64,000 nucleotides of DNA from NCBI RefSeq assembly GCF_051020765.1, contig NC_134946.1:7677239-7741238 (forward strand), given 5' to 3'. Below are positions 61,190 to 64,000 of this stretch, one piece after another. Within the stretch, counting starts at the first letter, position 1. Every line of letters starts with the position of its first letter. The stretch comes from Lasioglossum baleicum. Taxonomy: Eukaryota; Arthropoda; Insecta; Hymenoptera; Halictidae. The notes under the pieces are model-generated. The model ran no database searches. It worked only from the letters and a program-made list of their open reading frames with translations, and was not told where the DNA came from. A program made the translations under genes and the position numbers.

Positions 61190-61850
61190 AAGCACAATTC
61201 CGATTTCGTCGCGGTAAAAAAATTCGCGTATCTTCTCAAAGTATAGACAAAATTGTACATCGAATTCCCGCGACAATAGATTTTATAGTTTCGTAATAAA
61301 AAATTCTCGAAGTCGACTACCTTCAGCTCATCTACATTGAACTACCCTTATTTCCCAGACGCGGTTGATTATTAATACCCAGCACAATTGCGATTTTGTC
61401 GCGGTGAAAAAAATTCGTGTATCTTCTCAAAGTATAGACAAAAGTGTACATCGAATTCCCGCGACAATAGATTTTATAGTTTCGTAATAAAAAATTCTCG
61501 AAGTTGACTACCTTCAGCTCATCTACATTGAACTACCCTTATTTCCCAGACGCGGTTGATTATTAATACCCAGCACAATTGCGATTTTGTCGCGGTGAAA
61601 AAATTCGTGTATCTTCTCAAAGTATAGACAAAAGTGTACGTCGAATTCCCGCGACAATAGATTTTATAGTTTCGTAACAAAAAATTCTCGAAGTCGACTA
61701 CCTTCAGCTCATCTGCATTGAACTACCCTCATTTCCCGGACACGGTTGATTATTAATGCCAAGCACAATTGCGATTTCGTCGCGGTAAAAAAATTCGTGT
61801 GTTTCCTCAAAACACGAACAAAAGTACACACCGAAGTCTGCTAACCTTAC
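61190..61850. repeat. Tandem repeat, 190-191 bp period (3.5 copies)
   Basis: agcacaatt(c/g)cgattt occurs at 61191, 61381, 61572 and 61762 (spacings 190, 191, 190). Units contain tcgaattcccgcgacaatag and actaccttcagctcatct. The first three units are very similar, indicating recent duplication or homogenisation; the fourth is diverged and truncated. Confidence 0.95.
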
Positions 61851-62799
61851 GTTCCCTAGATTCACCGTAAAAAAATGTCGAACGCAAGGTAAGCCTTGCG
61901 AACACTCGCTTAGGTGTATCCAACTAATTTGTCACGATCCGAACAACCTTCGAGTGTCTCCTATCAATGAAAACTCGCACAGAACGAGCTTCCCGAATAA
62001 TCTGGACAGCATCATGCGCCCGTTAAGCCGGACTAGCATTTCGGAGCAGCGATCGATAGAGATTTGCGCGTGGATACAAAGCTCGAAGGAACGGATGGGT
62101 GCGGAAGGAAGAAGGAAAGGAAAATAGGAAACGAAAGGCAAAGAGAGCCATAGGGATGGAGGGTGGGGCGGTGGAGGGGGATGGGGGACGTTTCCCGCCT
62201 CCTTCGTTACTTCATCCGGCCGTTTCAGAGAGGAGTTCGAGAGGCAGAGGAGGCCTGAGAAGATAATGCGGACCGTGAGAAAACGGAGGATCCCGAAAGT
62301 CCGCGTCCGCGCTTGATTGCAACGAAACCTTCCTGCCCGTTTCCAGTTGGTACTTTTGAGCAGACGATCCCTTTGGCCCGATGCGCCAACGTGGAACGGG
62401 GATGAACCTATAGGTGACTCACAAAGACGGTATGCGGGTCGTGTACCGACCTCCGAAGTCTAAGGGGCGGGGACCGGTTCCCCAGGAGTGCAAAGGGTGC
62501 AAAATCCTTGCCACCGCCGCCCTCTTGCATCCCGTTCCCTCGAACTCTCCCGTGGATCGCGAGAGACCAGGCACAAGAGTTGCCTAACTCGTTACGACGC
62601 CCGTTCTATGACCAAGTGTTTGGGTCGATCCTTATTGCCTGATTTATCATACTTTTTGAATGATTAGCCTGATTCGATAAGAAGCTGTATTGGGGTGTGG
62701 TATGCTGCGGCATAGGAACGGACTTCGTAGAAATGAGAATATTTTATACGGGCAAACTAGAAACTAGTATTATTTTCCAACCTATTGAACACATTGGGT
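61851..62799. other. No gene seen
   Basis: Moderately GC-rich DNA (62000-62600) without supported features. Confidence 0.4.
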
Positions 62800-62965
62800 A
62801 AATTTTACTTTACCGGACTCAAAATTTGTGCCTTTCCCCAATAAATTATGATGTGCATGTAGTATGTAATCCAGTAGATTTGCACCCGGGGCGGCTGCAG
62901 ATCGAAGTTGCAATCCTGTAGGATTAATGTTTCAGGAGTTATGCTTGCTTAAAGTTGAGCAATCT
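62800..62965 (+). repeat. Dispersed repeat family B, copy 2
   Basis: Contains gtatgtaatccagtagattt and atcctgtaggat, matching the complement of 55448-55600. Confidence 0.7.
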
Positions 62966-63162
62966 GCAGTGTTTTTGACAGTTAAGGGCGCCGCCATATT
63001 GGTTTGTAGTGACGATCGCGAGCCGCTTACCGAACACAACCGCTAGACGGCAGCACGGGCACACTTTAATATCGTTAACATAGAGAAAATATCTTAGAAA
63101 ATGTTGGAGAAGAAATATCGTGGAAGAAAATTTACCAAAACCTAACCCAGACCAGTTAAAAC

Positions 63163-63940
63163 CAGTGCTGCCAGATGGTTGTGAGATCGCAACCAGGTAC
63201 TCTCCTACTTTTCCCCTTCCACTATCCTATTCCATCGCTTTAGGATTGAGTGGGGCAAATGGGAGACACGTTGCGCGTGCGCGATGGGGACGCAACGATG
63301 ACAGATGAGATGACATGACATTTCGCAGGTTTTAGGTTATTGCCGCGTATCGTATCGTACTCGTGTACATATACGTACTTAATAAAATAAATCATATGGT
63401 TCGTTCTAAATAGACATTCTTTATTATAAATAAAATTAATTGTAACATGTGAGAGTTTCAGTCGTGAAGCGAAGTATGAATGCTTTCTTTTATATGTACA
63501 ATTGAAAAAATTTTGGAATCTGTATGTATGTAGTACTGAGTTACATTCCAGTAAAATCAATAAATCATAATATATTTTAACACTGTTAACCCTCATACGC
63601 TTCTCAAAAATAGTTGCATAAAAGAGACTGGGATAATAAATTCACTCATTTTTCTTCTACACGATAAATTGACAAATTATGTTTTATTTGTAACGTTATA
63701 TTTTAAAGAAATACAATAATTACATAGTATGTGAAATAAGTAAATGGGTGAATTTTACGCGGCAATAACCTAAAACCTGCGAAATGTCATGCCATTGTTG
63801 CGTCTCCATCGCGCACGCGCAACATCTCCCATTTGCCTCACTCAATCCCTGTCGCACACGCGCAACGTGTCACATATTACTCTGGTCATCAGAGAGGGGG
63901 TACCTCATATCGGCGTGATTCCCCTCATCTGGCAGCACTG
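63163..63940. mobile_element. hAT foldback MITE with exact 8-bp duplication gttaaaac
   Basis: gttaaaac precedes (63155-63162) and follows (63941-63948) the element. The ends are cagtgctgcc and ggcagcactg. Long subterminal inverted arms include aacctaaaacctgcgaaatg (right) with its complement near 63325-63345 (left), and gcgcacgcgcaac with gttgcgcgtgcgc. No transposase. Confidence 0.9.
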
Positions 63941-64000
63941 GTTAAAACGCAACATCGTGTCCATGTTATCCAAAATTCAAACAACAATCGCTATATTATC

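Larger units (their letters stand above)
18773..64000 (+). other. mib1: Presumed giant mib1 intron (at least 45 kb), repeat-rich
   Basis: After exon 8 no sequence resembling the next ankyrin exon or the RING exons was recognised on the + strand, and no other convincing gene was found on either strand. The stretch is filled with decayed DNA transposons, MITEs and tandem duplications listed separately. Reading it as one intron is an inference from the open donor at 18772. A broken gene, a misassembly or an unrecognised short exon are alternatives. Confidence 0.55.

Noticed and set aside
1..64000. CRISPR arrays, rRNA or tRNA genes, bacterial operons
   Set aside because: No repeat-spacer pattern, no cloverleaf or rRNA-like sequence noticed, and the genes are spliced eukaryotic genes.

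Overview
The window looks like nuclear DNA of an insect, most probably an aculeate hymenopteran (ant or bee). The genes carry short spliceosomal introns with GT-AG borders, the intergenic DNA is AT-rich, and the transposon remains (mariner/Tc1, hAT, piggyBac-like, Transib-like, pogo-like) are typical of such genomes. The taxon is an inference; no species marker was recognised.

Three genes lie head to tail on the + strand in the first 19 kb. (1) 2545-8173 is the delta subunit of the AP-3 adaptor complex (AP3D1 / Drosophila garnet), complete, with 14 coding exon positions and about 1179 codons. Position 5 is a pair of same-length (74 nt), sequence-related exons that by reading-frame logic must be mutually exclusive. 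(2) 11083-14805 is a complete RecQ5-like gene of about 712 codons. It keeps the RecQ zinc-binding module with exact cysteine spacing but has lost the Walker A lysine, the Walker B aspartate and the motif VI arginine signature, so it appears to be a catalytically dead RecQ protein. (3) 16301-18772 is the 5' half of mind bomb 1 (MIB1 E3 ubiquitin ligase, Notch pathway): two MIB/HERC2 domains, the ZZ finger, the Mib repeats and the first ankyrin repeats. The reading frame leaves through a good donor at 18772 and the remaining ankyrin repeats and RING fingers are not visible.

The other 45 kb (18773-64000) holds no convincing gene and is best read as one very large mib1 intron. It contains decayed transposons and MITEs, several with exact target-site duplications: hAT at 51694-52404 and 63163-63940, a Transib-like element with RSS-like ends at 36892-37866, and a piggyBac-like element at 53818-54036. 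It also contains several unrelated tandem duplications with a 180-198 bp period. At 49881/49882 there is a juxtaposed 3'/5' splice signal followed 59 nt later by a second strong donor. This is the layout of a recursive-splicing site with its RS-exon, which would fit a giant intron.

The first 2.1 kb is a degenerate hAT transposon cut by the window edge. Its right end is repeated identically over 71 bp in a composite element at 15019-15882, between the RecQ-like gene and mib1. The three genes have no obvious joint function (vesicle coat, DNA-repair-family protein, Notch-ligand ubiquitination).
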